The translations under genes were made by a program, and so were the position numbers. Below the pieces are notes generated by a model. That model did not search any database and was not told where the DNA came from. It was given only the letters and a program-made list of their open reading frames with translations. A stretch of DNA of 64,000 nucleotides from Daedaleopsis sinensis. Taxonomy: Eukaryota > Basidiomycota > Agaricomycetes > Polyporales > Polyporaceae. Shown here in pieces: positions 35,172 to 47,446 of the stretch (its first letter is position 1; each line of letters begins with the position of its first letter). The DNA lies in NCBI GenBank assembly GCA_033807695.1, contig CM066311.1:2480001-2544000 (forward strand), given 5' to 3'.

Positions 35172-36678
35172 TAGTAGCGCATCCTTGAGTGGCTCGAAGA
35201 CATGCTCACAAGGACACTTGTCATGTTGACGACGAGTTCGTGGAGGAGGAAGTATCTTCCAGCGGCCAGGTGAGTAAATTGCTAATGCGTCAGAGGGTGC
35301 TAGGACTTCTGAGGGCGGCGTGCGCGATATGTAGCGAGGGGAGGATCCAGTGTGACTGCAGAACTAAGACGAGGACGAAACCTGCTTGCCATGTGTCTGT
35401 GCAGAACAAAGGACCTTTGGCCATGCATACGCCACACTTACCTGTAATTGCTAACGAAAACACATAGACTTCTGAAGAATGTCAACGTTCCCCTGCTGAG
35501 TAGGACCGTGCGTGTATAACAGGTTTGATATTGCCATCTTGATAGAGGTTCATACAGTGACGAGTTGCAGATGAGATTGGGAGCAGGAGCTGCCTATTCA
35601 AGAGCTATTCAAGAGCTAGCGAAGAGTGTAGATACGCAAGTGGATCTCCTTGCTCAAACTTCCAGTTGGAGGACGGAGAGGTGATACGATACCAGCACAC
35701 ACTGTGCATAGCACTAATAGAATCGTGGGAGTTGTGGCAAGTGAGATCTGAGAATCGAGATCATGACGGCACCCCATTGGCGGTCTCCGTGTTTCTCGGG
35801 GATGCAGCGTCTCCTCCTCTCTTCTAATACTGAGCTGGCCAAAATACACTCCTCCTCCTCTTCCTCCCTACTTTTCTCAACTACCTCTGGTTCACCCTCA
35901 CGTTAAACCTGCTGAATCGTGCAGTGAATCTTGCTTAGACGTGCACAGAATGCTCGCCAGTTCCGACGACCTTTTGTGTCAGCTTCTATGTCTCTGTCCT
36001 CTCAGTCCCGCACCCGGCGACATGGGACATCCAGACATCCGAGTCGCTCGTTCAGCTCAAGCATGGCGCAGTCCGTCGTTGCTGTCCTCGTAGAGTTGGA
36101 CGTTCACTTCTCAAGGTCGTCGACGCCCCCAGGCGGAGCATACGCTTGGCGCGGGGCGACCGCCCGTTGGCGTTGGACGGCATTCGGGCGCTGGACTTGA
36201 TGCGGGTCCTCGCAGGACCCGTCTGTGAGTCCCCGTCCGAGTTCGATATATGTGATGCAGGCCCGCTGACGCCTTCGTCTGCCCGTATGTCATCCCCGTG
36301 TGGAGACGGAGAACCAGAGGGAGTTACCAAGGTATGCCCGCAAGGTACACCACCCATGCACTCTCCATCTAGCTTTACTGTCGCCTTATACGCTCGAGCC
36401 GCTGGAGGGCTCTTGCCATCGTGGCAGAGGGTGGTTAAGCATTCACGCTCGCCTGGAATGTGTAGAGAGAACAGTCCCTGGCCGGGCAGCACCACCGCTT
36501 GCCCCACACTGTTCAGCACTCAGGCCTCAGGCTTGTGTCTGTGCGCTCATGAAGGCTCGCACTCATCATCGGAGGGAAGAATGCCTGCATTGACCAGAGT
36601 GTAGCGACGAGAGACACAACCTGACAGTGCGCTAGCTACGTTACGTTATACACACAGTAATATACTGCGATGCTGAAT
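35172..36678. other. Intergenic stretch with one doubtful frame
   Basis: A minus-strand frame of 155 codons (36052-36519) is open but rich in Gly, Ser, Pro and Arg with no motif. It could be an upstream exon or chance. Confidence 0.35.
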
Positions 36679-37544
36679 CTAAACGACGGCTAGTACGAGA
36701 TATTTGTTAGCCCTAGACATGAACCCGTAGAGAAGTCTAAGCGCACCTTTCCCTTTCCCCTTCTGCTCACGCTCGCGCTTGCGCTCGCGATTCTCCCGCT
36801 CTCGGACCTTCCGCTGGTACCATGCTTGAGTGATGAACGAGGGCTCACCAGAGTCCGTGAACGCAAGTACCCGATTGTCTTCTGGTCGTACATAGCCTGA
36901 AGCTACAACTTTCCACTCCCGCTTCTGCCCGGACGTCTTGGTATACATCCAAAGCTGCGGCTCGTCACGTTGAGGGGACCAGTGACAGAATAAGTCGCCG
37001 AGTAAGAGATCGGATTTGGAGGACATTCCAGCCGGAGGGGCGGACAGGGTGTACGAGCCCCAAGACGGGAACCACGCAGTCTCGAACTGCACACTCGCCT
37101 TCTTCTCAGCGTCAGTTCGCTGACAAGCAGTTGTTGTTCTCTTGTAGGCCGTCGGATGCATGTCGTCGGGATCCTAAGAGGGGCAATATTCTAAGTCTAC
37201 TTCGACGGGAGAAGCACAGGAGAAGCAGCGAAGAGACGTACCTTTGGTAAGTTACGTACAGCTGGCTTCGTCCAACCTGGAGTGCTGCCAGAGGATGTCC
37301 CTGCCCCATCGGTCTCACGTACACGTACAGAGGCGCGAGAGGCTGAGCGGGTAACAACTGAAGGCTGTTTTTGGATGGTGGCCTGTGGCTTCGGCATGGC
37401 GGAGGAGGTGGAGATCTTGCTGGTTCCAGAGGTAGGCTCCACTGTGGACGATGCGGATATCGGGCTTGGGTCGCGGGCTCTGGGGCCCTTGCTGTAGCCT
37501 CGAGTGGTGGGGGTGGAGATCTTGACCCTACTCGTAGAGCGCAT
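36679..37544 (-). CDS. Two-exon Ser/Thr-rich basic protein of agaric cargo type
   Basis: From an ATG at 37544 the first exon encodes about 100 residues dominated by Ser, Thr, Pro and Arg. A GT-AG intron joins it to an exon reading WFPSWGSYTLSAPPAG, LFCHWSPQRDEPQLWMYTKT, REWKVVASGYVRPEDNRVL and a highly charged RKVRERENRERKREREQ helix. The pattern QLW.Y....W+VV..GYVRP is one I associate with recurring Agaricomycete hypothetical proteins near transposons. No enzyme motif is seen. It is co-oriented with the transposase. Confidence 0.55.
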
Positions 37545-38328
37545 GCTGCTCAGCGGAACAGACTTGTGGAGAAGTGGGCCAGGTCTGGCACGATACGATT
37601 GATGAATATGGTGAGTATATAGCACTAATGACTTCTAATAGCTATAAGTGTGTAAAAGAGCAAGACCCAGGGGAGTACCATCGTGTATCACGGTCATAGT
37701 GATACCCTAGAACAAGTACTCCTGCTACCACATGTATGGCTCAACATCTTGGCATCCACTGGTACCTCCCTCTTCCAAAGGACACATAGATCACCAAATG
37801 TCTAGGTCAGCAGCCCAGTGAACATACAGGTAACTGGCATGCGTAAAACCATAAGTATTCTATCACTAGAGTACAAGACATATCTTCTGTAGTGTATATA
37901 GTAATGTGTAGTCTGGTTCTGGAACTGGTCAATGACTGTAGGATGACCATGACAAGACTGGTTATAACCTATAGCAGTCCAATCATCTAACAGTTCAGTT
38001 AGCAGTTAGGTCACGGTCACATTATATGAGACTTTAAATGATAACTGGTGTGACCGGTCAAGACTGGTCAATGACTGCATATTTGTATCAGCCATTATTA
38101 GTAAGAAATGGCCTCAAAGGTATTACAAGCTACTGGCTTATGAGTGATTAAGTGACAGAGTGACATATAATTTTATTTGGCATCCCTTGTGCTACCCATC
38201 ACCCCCTCTGCCACCTTCCCACATTGTTGAAAACTGGAGTCAGGTCAGGCTCTGGCATAACTAATAGACCAGTCAGGTTATTTCTTAATGTAGCTAGTCT
38301 GGTCGGGTCACAGTCATTGGCCGTAAGG

Positions 38329-38690
38329 CTAGGACTCAAATGAGCGGACTTGACAGGACTTTGCATCACTACTGTGTATATAGCTTCCATGGTGCGACAG
38401 CAATGCACTTGCACCTCTCACATATAACTCCTCTGCCACCTTGAATGACCTGAAGATGCTAATAATTGTGGCTGCCTTATGCTCATTCTCATCATAAGTA
38501 AATGTGTACCCTTCCCCTTGCGAGTCTGCCAAGCGGATGGCCACCCATCATCCAGCTCGACAGTTGTGGTGGACAAAAAAGTGGAGCGACACCTTTTGGC
38601 GTGCCATTGGCTGCCTTCATGCGTACTGACATCAGTAAAATGCTGAATGCCTTGACACCATTATTGCCATTAAAAGATGAAACTACTTGA
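38329..38690 (-). pseudogene. Short minus-strand coding remnant
   Basis: The frame reads AIRLADSQGEGYTFTYDENE then SFKVAEELYVRGASALLSHH, which looks like authentic protein. It has no complete exon structure around it. Not recognised. Confidence 0.3.
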
Positions 38691-40621
38691 TTGCATTAAT
38701 AGCAATAATCTGAGTAATCATGTAAGTGCACAGTGGATGGAGTGGTATGGCCCCAAAAGTAGCTTATATGCATTCAGTGCTATATGATTGGGTACTACAC
38801 TCACTTTTCATGCTGGCACTAGCAGAGCTTCGTTCTGGATGTATGAGGAAGTGAGTCCCTGCTCTCCGGACTAGAGAGGGAGAATGTTTCGTTTCCTAAG
38901 TCCAATGTTTGTCCATAGTTGCACCTAGCATCTAACTATGACTCCTGCCAGCCAGATGACTTGTCGCTGTCTTGACCGCTACAGATCCTCTCCTCTTCCT
39001 TAAAGATCTGGCTTTGCTCTTCTAACGGCAGCTCAGGATGATCCCACAAGGACAATATCATCAATTCTCAAGATAAAGTATCTCAGAATGTCCAAAAAGG
39101 GGCTGGATGGCACTGAAGTAGCTCAGATGTAGGCCAGCTAATATCGTACATAGGCCTCAGAAGGGTCTTAGGCATGATCAGTATCAGCCGTGCTGGCACC
39201 TATTTGTTGCTATATGGTGGGTTTTACCCCCTAAGATCATTGACCTTGTCTAATAACTCCGACTTCCAAACTCCATGACACCACCTGGTCCTGTATCATG
39301 TTGCCCACAGCTGGCTGCGAAAGCTGTAACAGGTAAGGGATTATCTTGAGGTGTGTTACATAACCTTACGCTCAATTAGGTGAGCATTTCACCTGTGCCC
39401 CGCATCCTCATTCAATTCCACTTAATGTCCACTCCCTGTCTCTTCCGCACAATGTCCACTCCTTGTCCTACACCCCATCTCTCCCACTTGATGTCCACTC
39501 CCCGTCTCTCCCACTAAATGTTCCCTCCCCCTTGCTCCTACTCTAGTTCGATCATGTACTCATGCTATATTGCCACTATTCTTGACCCATAGCTCCTATG
39601 TCCTGCCCTGCTATGCATGTATTATATAGATACAAAGTATATCTGTACTTGAATGAACCAACTATGGAAGTCCCTGCTGCACTGCATATATATTATGAAC
39701 ACCGGCCCAGATCTGCAAATAATATGCTCGACTGCTGTGCTGAGCGCTGAGCACCCATTATCAGCATTATTGGAACACATTAATGACTGATTATTGCCTT
39801 AAATAATAACTTGTTAATCCTTTGTTAATGCCTGATAAGGGCCCGTTAATGCTGTTAAAGCATTTGGGGTTCTACTGATGGATGTGCAGTGTCGCACCCA
39901 TTGCCACAGGGCCCCTACTCACCATTGGTAAGCGGTAGCCCAAGAAGGATGGAGGGCACCTATACCATCAAGCTGGCAAGCCTGTTGGAGCAACAATTTG
40001 AGGTGCATCCTTGCCCAGATCCCCGTTGCAGTACAATACAGCCCACTCACTTTCTTTACTTATTTTTTGCTCCTACTGATCCATCACCATCGCTGTCCCC
40101 TTGCTTTTCTCTTATACTTGCTTGCCCCGCTTGCTCGCTTCCCTCAGTCTTGCTCACACTCTGTGTGCCTCGTACTGAGGGTAAGCATACACTCGTTACT
40201 TCCGCTTTGCTTGTAGCTAACCCTATGCATGTAACAGACTATATCTGCTTACAGGTATATACAAATTCATTAGTCTTGCTCACACCCCGTATGCATCGTA
40301 CTGAGGACTATGTCTGCTTACAGATCTCCGTCCTCGCACACACATTCACCTATAAAGCCCACTGGGCTGCTTCATCTATGCTGGTGTTACCAGTGTCAGC
40401 CAGTGTTAAAGTACAAGCCAGCCGGCTCGACCTCAACTAAAAACTCACTCTGACTACTGTACTGCCCCAGATTCATTTGCATACAGTACTATTCACCTAT
40501 CCAACACTATCCTATTCACCTATCCAATGCTATCTTATCCATTGCACCACTGTCCTGCCTCTCACTGTTATTTTCCGTCTTGTCTCAGTTTTACATCAGC
40601 AAAACGTCAACAACTTGTGCA

Positions 40622-40681
40622 GCTACTTGTTCACAAGCTCGAGCACTTGGTCTCAAGTGCTCGAGCTTGTTACCAAGTAGC
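40622..40681. repeat. Hairpin with 27-bp arms and 6-base loop
   Basis: Arms 40622-40648 and 40655-40681 match at 25 of 27 positions and contain an internal CTCGAG. The surrounding DNA is rich in ACTTGG/CAAGT words. Confidence 0.92.
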
Positions 40682-42271
40682 CGGACTTGGCGCTCCTTGG
40701 CAGATGGTATATAGCATCTCCACGTAGAAGTGAGAGCACATGTAGACTGTACTGAGATATGTAGTACACACAACTGAAAAGCAGCTGTGTTGCTCAATAT
40801 CTCTATATAACTCACGTCGGACTACAGGCGCGTGCGTAGAGCGCCTAGTTGATTGTCCATTTTAGTACATTGCGCTTGCCCTAAACCAGTCCGGCACTTT
40901 CTGGTCAGCATAGACGCCAATGCTCAATTTTTTACTTCGTCAGAGTCCTCTCTCCCTCGACACTTGCTCGACGCATTCTCTCTGCTCAGGCTGGCTGGTC
41001 TCTGGGCTGGCTGTCCCCTGCTCGTGACTCTACCTTTGTTGTCTCTGCCTGTAGCGGCCGCTCGCTATATCTCGGCTATATCTGGGGCTCAGAACTCACC
41101 GGGATCTGGCTGCACAATGACATTGTTCCTAGGGATGGAGAGAGTTTCGGAGGGATGTGTTTTGCGCTTTTTGGTTCTTGCACCCAGTGAGTCTGTCCGT
41201 CTCCCTTCTATCCCACAGATCCACTTACCCCAAATGAGTGCCAACACGACACCTGCAAGCTTTCGAAAGCATCATCCAGTGTTGATGACCGACGAGTTAA
41301 GTCCTAGGTATGTTCCCTGTTCTAATTTACGCATGTGTCGCTGCTCACTGACACGTACCTCTGTCCGATATTGTGCTATGACACTGACAGCCGCTTTGCA
41401 TGTTGATGTGAGCAGCTTCCCCTTCTTTGTTGCCTGCGTGTATTGACATCGCCTCCGCCACAGCATTAGTGCTGTGGTCGCCGTGCTCACGCTCCTTATG
41501 CACCACCACACAACCTCGATCTCAACAATGTGGTATGTCCCCCCTTTGAGACCCCCTTCTACTCCCCGCTGACAGCCGCACCCTGACCTGTAGACCGTCC
41601 ACGCCCTCCGCATGCTCTTAGGCTTTCTCTGGGCCGTCACCGGCATACAGGGCCTCATGGGCAGGCCGCGGATCTAGAGTGACGTACTGGTGGTCAGCGA
41701 GTGCCATATGGACTGGCGGTCCCTTCGTGTACATATTTACTATCTGTCAATAGCACCACTAGTCGAATATATGTTATGATGTTTGACATTCATCATCCGT
41801 GTGATCATCTGCTACCAAGCTTGTAAGTACACTTATTTAAGGACTTGGTCGAACTTGTTCGCATTTGGCCAAGCTCATTCACTTGGCCCAAGAAAACCCA
41901 CTTAGCTTGGTACAAGTAGAACACTTGCTTCACTTGGGCTTACTTGTCTGTCCTTGTCATACTTGGCCAAGTAGCCCAAGTAGACTTGACATATTCCTGA
42001 TGTACCATGTGCAAGAGCACATACAATTGCCTATTATAGTAGGTACTATAAGGGAGAGCACCAAAACAGAGAAGATTGATTCTACTTATATGCAGTTGAG
42101 TTCTCCTTGAGTGCTTTTCTAGACAGTCTAGTGATGTAGAGCTTGAAATTCCGAACTCAACAATATATAATATGTCCATCTTCCCTCAGAATATAAGCTT
42201 CCTCAAGTAATTGCAACAAAGATGATGTAATGTGACATTGTCACGGTCACTGATGTAGTGTGACGTGACAT

Positions 42272-42385
42272 TTAAGCGCCCATTGGCCGATATTTCCGAT
42301 GTTTTCCTGGCCCCGCTCAAGAGCGGGGCCAGCAAAACATAACCTGGTGGCAAATTGCATCCTAATTTGGCGTTTGGGCGCTTAT
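42272..42385. mobile_element. Candidate MITE with a central near-perfect palindrome
   Basis: AGCGCCCA near 42274 and TGGGCGCT near 42382 form short inverted ends, each bordered by TA. Between them, 42300-42318 and 42321-42339 are reverse complements with one mismatch around a 2-base loop (CCTGGCCCCGCTC arm). The TA borders could be a target duplication, but the inverted ends are short. Confidence 0.45.
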
Positions 42386-42589
42386 TTCGGCCGTTCAGTG
42401 CGTGACCTTCCGCATTTAGGCAAGTTTATATTGGCCATAGAGAGTGAACCAATGCTCTCTATAGCACAAGACTAAGACCATTAAGTAAGTCTGAAGCATG
42501 GCTACAAGCACACAGAAATTGAAAAAATCGACACCCCCGAAGTACAATAACAAAACATTCTATTGAAAGCTTTGAACACAGTAAGCTAG

Positions 42590-42836
42590 GCCTTGCTAAG
42601 GCAGCTCTGGCGCTATACGCATCTTGTGGCGGTGTTGTGAGCGTCTGGCCAACCCTAGCATAGGGTTTGGGCATTAGAGCAAGTTCTTACTCAACTCTTA
42701 CTGCTGATTATGTCATCACTTACCCTAGACTATCGGAGTCTGAAAGTTATTCCCACGGGCTCAGGTTCGCGTCCCACTTTTTGGCTGTAAGTGTCATCCA
42801 TAAAGGACGATTTCTTCGTAAACTCATCAATCGTAA
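42590..42836 (-). repeat. Dispersed repeat, copy 3, inserted in a cargo exon
   Basis: Read on the minus strand the copy begins at TTACGATTGATGAG (42836). It continues through the NANLSPWE block and a stop, then the CCTATGCTAGGGTTGG and CAGACGCTCACAACACCGCC blocks. It abuts the open frame of the gene at 42837-43386. Confidence 0.72.
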
Positions 42837-43386
42837 TGTGGCTCTCTTCTTGAGGCGGTTTGAGGACGATTCAGGTAGATCGTCTCCTGCGTCTTCTTCA
42901 TCGGAGAAAGGGGTCGGCGAAGGGGGTGGGCCGGGAGAGGAAGCAGGCATGAACATCTGCATAGTCGGAAGAAACGCCGGACTAGGTGCCCGGGATGATT
43001 CGGCATCTGTCCCAGGAGTGGAGGATCTGAGTGAGGGTGTGCGCATGGCCGATCGAGGTGCAGAAGCCTTCGAAGCCTTCGAAGCCTTCGAAGGCCTGAG
43101 ATTCACCATAGGCAGGCTGGGCGGTGTCAGTCACGGACGTGTGGTCAGAATATGGATACGTACTCGTCGTACAGACAGGTAAGGATCGTGGGTGTACTGT
43201 CGACCACGTCTGGGGCGCCGGGAGCGAGGTATGGCAGTCTAGTGGTGACATCGGGTCGGATGAGGACTCGAGCACTGTACGTATAGGGCGAAGCATCGCA
43301 CGGACGTTGCGCCATGGTGGGCAGTGTGGAAGGAGTTGGGACAACATACTACGTGGAGGAGATAACTTGTTGAGTGGCGAACACAA
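42837..43386 (-). pseudogene. Cargo gene truncated at its 3' end by repeat copy 3
   Basis: A minus-strand exon (about 43386-43160) and a second exon from about 43109 encode a Ser/Pro-rich protein. It has a short FEGFEGFEGF or SKASKASK repeat from a 12-bp tandem, and an acidic stretch, FSDEEDAGDDLPESSSNRLK. The open frame runs straight into the repeat terminus at 42836, so the original C-terminus is lost. A chance reading into the repeat adds about 30 residues before a stop. Confidence 0.45.
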
Positions 43387-43673
43387 AGGAGGACAAAGGA
43401 GGGAAGAGGATCAATGCTGCTTCGGCGTGCAGGAAAAAGGTGGGTCGGAAGGCAGCACACACCGGGTTCCACGCGCCGTACTGAACTCCCCGGCACTCAC
43501 CGGGCCGCCTGGGCCCCATCAAAGCGCACAACGCGATTACTTGATGACGTTCAAGCTTTCGAGCTCAAGCTCAAGGTTGGTATTCTCGCCGTTTGAACTT
43601 CAAGTCATAGTCTCGCATTCGGCACCCAAGGCTAAAAGGAACGGTCACGACTCGGAAGTGCGGAAGTGTTGCT

Positions 43674-44577
43674 CTATTCTACTGCTACGGCCTCAGCCCC
43701 CTCCACATCCCCCCCGTGATCCACGACGATGGCCTCAGCGCGATCCTCACCTCGCTCAGCACCGCGGGTAGCACTATCACCATCATCCGAGCTGCTCCAC
43801 TCCGAGCCTTGGTCCTCGCCGTGCTCCGAGCCTTGGTCCTCGCCGTGCTCCGAGCCTTGGTTCTCTCCGTGCTCCGCATTGTTGCGCCGTGCAGCATCGC
43901 TAAGAATTTGGTCCACGACATGCTGCATGAGCGCAGCAGCGGTGCGTTGGCGGAGGCAATCCACCTCCTTCATCTGGCTAATGAGTCGAGAGAACTTCCA
44001 GTATGCCAGGTCGTTGTTGAACGCGAAGGTAAAGTGGCCTTCACTGCCTCCTCCTCTTACGTCTCGGAACTCCAACTCGAGATCCTTCTACATCAACGAC
44101 GTTAGTATGACTCTGTGTAGGATACTTAAACCGCGTACCTCATTAGAGGTGACCAGCACCCGTGGATCTGGTAGCTTGACTGGCTGGGCGAACGAAGGTG
44201 GTACGGAGTTCTCGTTGCAGATCGCAAGGTAGTCTATAGGGCTGTCAGTATGAGTGATGCGCCGACCATGAACGTGATCAGACCCACACTGGGTTTCGCT
44301 GCATTGAGCAAACACCAGGCGCACCCCGTCGATTTGTCCTCTGCCTCGATCTTCGGATCGAAGCCAGCTGAGCTTCACACTTGGTTCCGAGAAAAGGACG
44401 AGGGCTCGGCTGTGGACTACTTGAGACTGGAGAGCACAGATTTGCCACAGAAACATACCTGAACTCGGTCATAACGTTCAAGTGGCGCAGTTGTTGTGTG
44501 AGTCGACGTGGGTGAGACAGAAGGGCTGAACTCAGAACTGTCTCGTAACGCGTGGAAGCTCTAGCGCCCCGGGACAA
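43674..44577 (-). CDS. Cargo protein with acidic EHGEDQGS repeats
   Basis: Exons joined by GT-AG introns read ALLSHPRRLTQQLRHLNVMT, then RALVLFSEPSVKLSW, DYLAICNENSVPPSFAQPVK and LPDPRVLVTSNE. The last exon contains GHFTFAFNNDLAYWKFSRL and a helical VDCLRQRTAAALMQHVVDQI segment. It ends in three 8-residue EHGEDQGS repeats encoded by a 24-bp minisatellite (about 43786-43865), followed by an acidic tail. No domain is recognised. The gene is divergent from the WD40 gene, with about 330 bp between them that could hold a shared promoter. The exact start is uncertain. Confidence 0.5.
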
Positions 44578-44906
44578 AGGAGCTTAATTTCTAGGCCTAG
44601 ATGCTGGATGTTAGCGGACGCCCGGACTGAGCACAGGGTGAGTGTCATACCGAACAGTAGAGTCATTGTGAACTAAGAAATCGAGTGGGACTTTGAGTAG
44701 GAGGAGGAGACGATGGTACCTTGTTGAAAGCTTCAGGCTTCCGCGCTCAGAGATCTGTGACCAGTCACTAGTCACTACGCCCTGTGACGCTGCGACACGT
44801 GCGTCCTATTCAGAGCGCTCTGCTAGCCCGAAGTATCCAACCCATAGCACACACCATAACTCTGGCAGTTCCCCTGGTAGTTCTCCTCTTTGCCCTATAC
44901 TCGAGC

Positions 44907-46511
44907 ATGGCACGCAAGTATCAGAAGAAGATCGTTCTCACCGATGGCCATACTATGGGGATTACTGCCGTTTCCTTCAGCCCACGAGGCACTTATCTTG
45001 CAACTGCAGGTCTAGATGGTAATGTCTGTATTTGGTTCGCAGAGGACGGTCGGCTCCTTCATCAATATGCAGGCGACACATCTGTTCTGTGCTTGCAGTG
45101 GCTACCAACTGAGGAGGATGTCGTGCTATTTGGCACCAAGAACGGGAACATCTCCGTGCTGAGAATCGACTCTGCGATGGTACGTCCCTGTACATATTAC
45201 GCCTACATGAATGAGGCTCATATCAACAGCATGAGCTTGCAATGAACGGTTTCTGGGCTCATCGGTATCCGGTCGAGGCGCTGGCCGTGATGGATAACTA
45301 TGTCGCATCTGGTGCCTTTGGCGAGCTGAAAGTATGGCAGTGGCATATTGGTGCGTCACATTCACCGACCCCTAGCTCAGCTGTTGAAGGTGCTGCAGAC
45401 AAGAGATACACCCTCGTTCAGACCCTTCCTGCGCCTCCAATGACCTCACAGAACAAACATCAACGGGTCCTTATCACTAGTTTGCACTGGACGGGCACTG
45501 AATCACGTCGTCTTCTCATGGTAACTTACATGCACCATGGTATACAGTGAGTAGACTTTATTCGTTCTTCTTCACACTCACAAACCCTTCGCGATCTCAG
45601 ATTGTTCGACACCAATAATTGGCTGAGCGTGCGTACGATGTCGCTCCAAGGGAAGATGTAGGTGTGTCGCCCTTCGAGGCTTCACCACGAGCGCTGACTC
45701 CCCGCCCCAGCGCAAGTGCTAGCTTGTCTGAGGATGGGTCCCTCTTAGCTGTCTCCAACCTCGTGACTGGCTTTGACGTCTACAGCACTCGCACTGCAGA
45801 GCCTGTGGTGTCTTTTGAACAGATGATCGAAAAGCCATACGCGATGCCAGTCCTGTTCATACACGGTGGGCACGCAATCGTGGGCGGCAGTGCAACAGGG
45901 CGAGTCGACATCTGGGACATCACTCTTGGCAAGCTTCACAGCCTCTCGATCCCCAGTACGTGCTGCAGATCTCGCATCAGCTTCATGGATTATTGACGTC
46001 TATGCAGATGAGGCGGCTGTTCGTGCACTCTCTGTACGTCCCTCTGCCTTCCGATCACCTCCGTGGTGTTGATCATGCTGGCGGTGTCGATCGTTCTGCC
46101 TAGGCGCACTGTCAACCTACTGGGAACAATATGCCATATCGGTTTCGCATCGCCACGGGCATCTTCAACGAGAACAGCGTGTCGTCTTGCATCATCTGGG
46201 AGGCCGAGGACATAGGTGTGTGCATGCCTCAAACTCTGCGTCGCCTCCGGCCGGTCCCAACTTTACTCACCCATTCAATGTTCGATCTCATACAGAAGCA
46301 ACGCATGCAGGAACTGCTCCAACCAATGGCAACGCTTACTCCACCGCAAGGAGTTGGGCAAGTCATCTTCCGTTCTCCATCTAGCCGACATAGCTGACAT
46401 CCAAACCCACAATAGTTGACTTCACAGTTTCTGTGGATTGTTATCGCAGTGATCGTGCTCGTATGCATCATTCCCGAGCCCGTTGAAGGCGTCCTCCCGG
46501 CTCACGATTAG
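44907..46511 (+). CDS. WD40-repeat protein with a hydrophobic C-terminal tail
   Basis: From ATG 44907 exon 1 carries two clear WD-type blades: GHTMGITAVSFSPRGTYLAT with LDGNVCIWFAEDGRLLHQY, and SVLCLQWLPTEEDVVLFG. Later exons, joined by short GT-AG introns (45180-45229, 45548-45600, 45659-45712 and others), add YVASGAFGELKVWQW, LFDTNNWLSV, ASLSEDGSLLAVSNLVTGFD and GGSATGRVDIWDIT. The propeller would act as a protein-binding platform. The final exon encodes SQFLWIVIAVIVLVCIIPEP, a likely membrane tail, before TAG. WD40 propellers with such tails include the ER protein Sec12, but I see no Sec12 signature. The intron pattern after 46035 is uncertain. Confidence 0.72.
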
Positions 46512-46941
46512 CTAGTTGGCTTCAATTACCTTTGTTCAATATATCACACATGACCTGCTCCTCGTCATCCTCCCTGAGCTGTTCGAAGACGCCCTTTCTG
46601 GGTGTGGTTAGTTTCAGTGCGACCCACTCATCGTCATCATCCTCCCCGAGCTGGTCGAAGGCGCCCTCACTGTGCCCGAGTATCTAGGCGTCAAAATCGG
46701 ACGCCATTTCCCGGAAGAGTTCAAAGTCGTGCATTATATGAAGGTACATTACGACAGTGAGGGTACGAGGGAAGGGAGTGCAAGACAGAAGGTGCAGTGA
46801 CATGAGTGATATAACCAGCACAGGACCATACACCACGATGGAGGACAGAGGATGGATGGCAGAGGCTGGATAGTAACGGACGACGGAGCATGGAGAATTG
46901 TAGATACAGCATGGACGACGGAGGGTGTATGAGTGCGGACT

Positions 46942-47446
46942 CTACTTGGACTGAGCGCACTGGAAGACGCTCATAAACTTGGCCATGTGGGCCTCCTGGT
47001 CAAAGTCAATGCAGACGAAGCCCTGCTCGTTGTAGATGGTGAGGCGGACCCCATCCTGCCACAGTATGTAAGTTCCAGCACCGGGAGCGGTACGGAACGC
47101 CGGACATACCTTGAAGAATCCGGAAAAGGACGCCAGTGGGGCATGGAGCCCAGTCAAGACGTCGACGTTGTTGGCGGCAGCAGCGGCAGCACAAAGGTGT
47201 ACTTGACGTATGCGCGTGAGCCTTCTAGTGTTTACGATCTTATGGGACCATACCTTTAGCACAACCACCCGTTGTCACCAGGCCGATAGTGGCGCTTGGC
47301 ATAGCGACTTGTGCCTTGTCGGTGCCGACAACCGTAAGAGTGGCGGGGACGTGCACGAAGCTATCCCACATCGACGTCAGAACGGCAAAGATGACGAAGG
47401 TCGAGGCCACTAGGTACGACGCGCACAGGGTGTAGTTGGACGACAT
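46942..47446 (-). CDS. Small membrane-anchored protein, 132 aa, three exons
   Basis: Exons 47446-47254, 47201-47110 and 47055-46942 join in phase with GT-AG introns and no stop until TAG. The N-terminus, MSSNYTLCASYLVASTFVIF, is a signal anchor or signal peptide. Downstream it has AKVHLCAAAAANNVDVLTGL and a compact C-terminus, GVRLTIYNEQGFVCIDFDQE. No family recognised. It lies between the WD40 gene and the HPD-module gene, on the opposite strand. It could be secreted or membrane-bound. Confidence 0.62.

Larger units (their letters stand above)
37640..42589. other. AT-rich, nearly gene-free block inside the giant element (probable nested insertions)
   Basis: Base composition and stop density change sharply against the cargo on both sides. 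Weak frames exist at 39889-40440 and 40853-41446 (plus) without motifs. It contains two strong hairpins (40622-40681, 42300-42339), clusters of ACTTGG/CAAGT words around 41820-41990 and pieces of decayed coding sequence. I infer later transposon insertions into the cargo block. Confidence 0.45.

Noticed and set aside
43124..43771. A 215-codon plus-strand frame
   Set aside because: It opposes two spliced minus-strand genes that have better exon structure and protein-like sequence.
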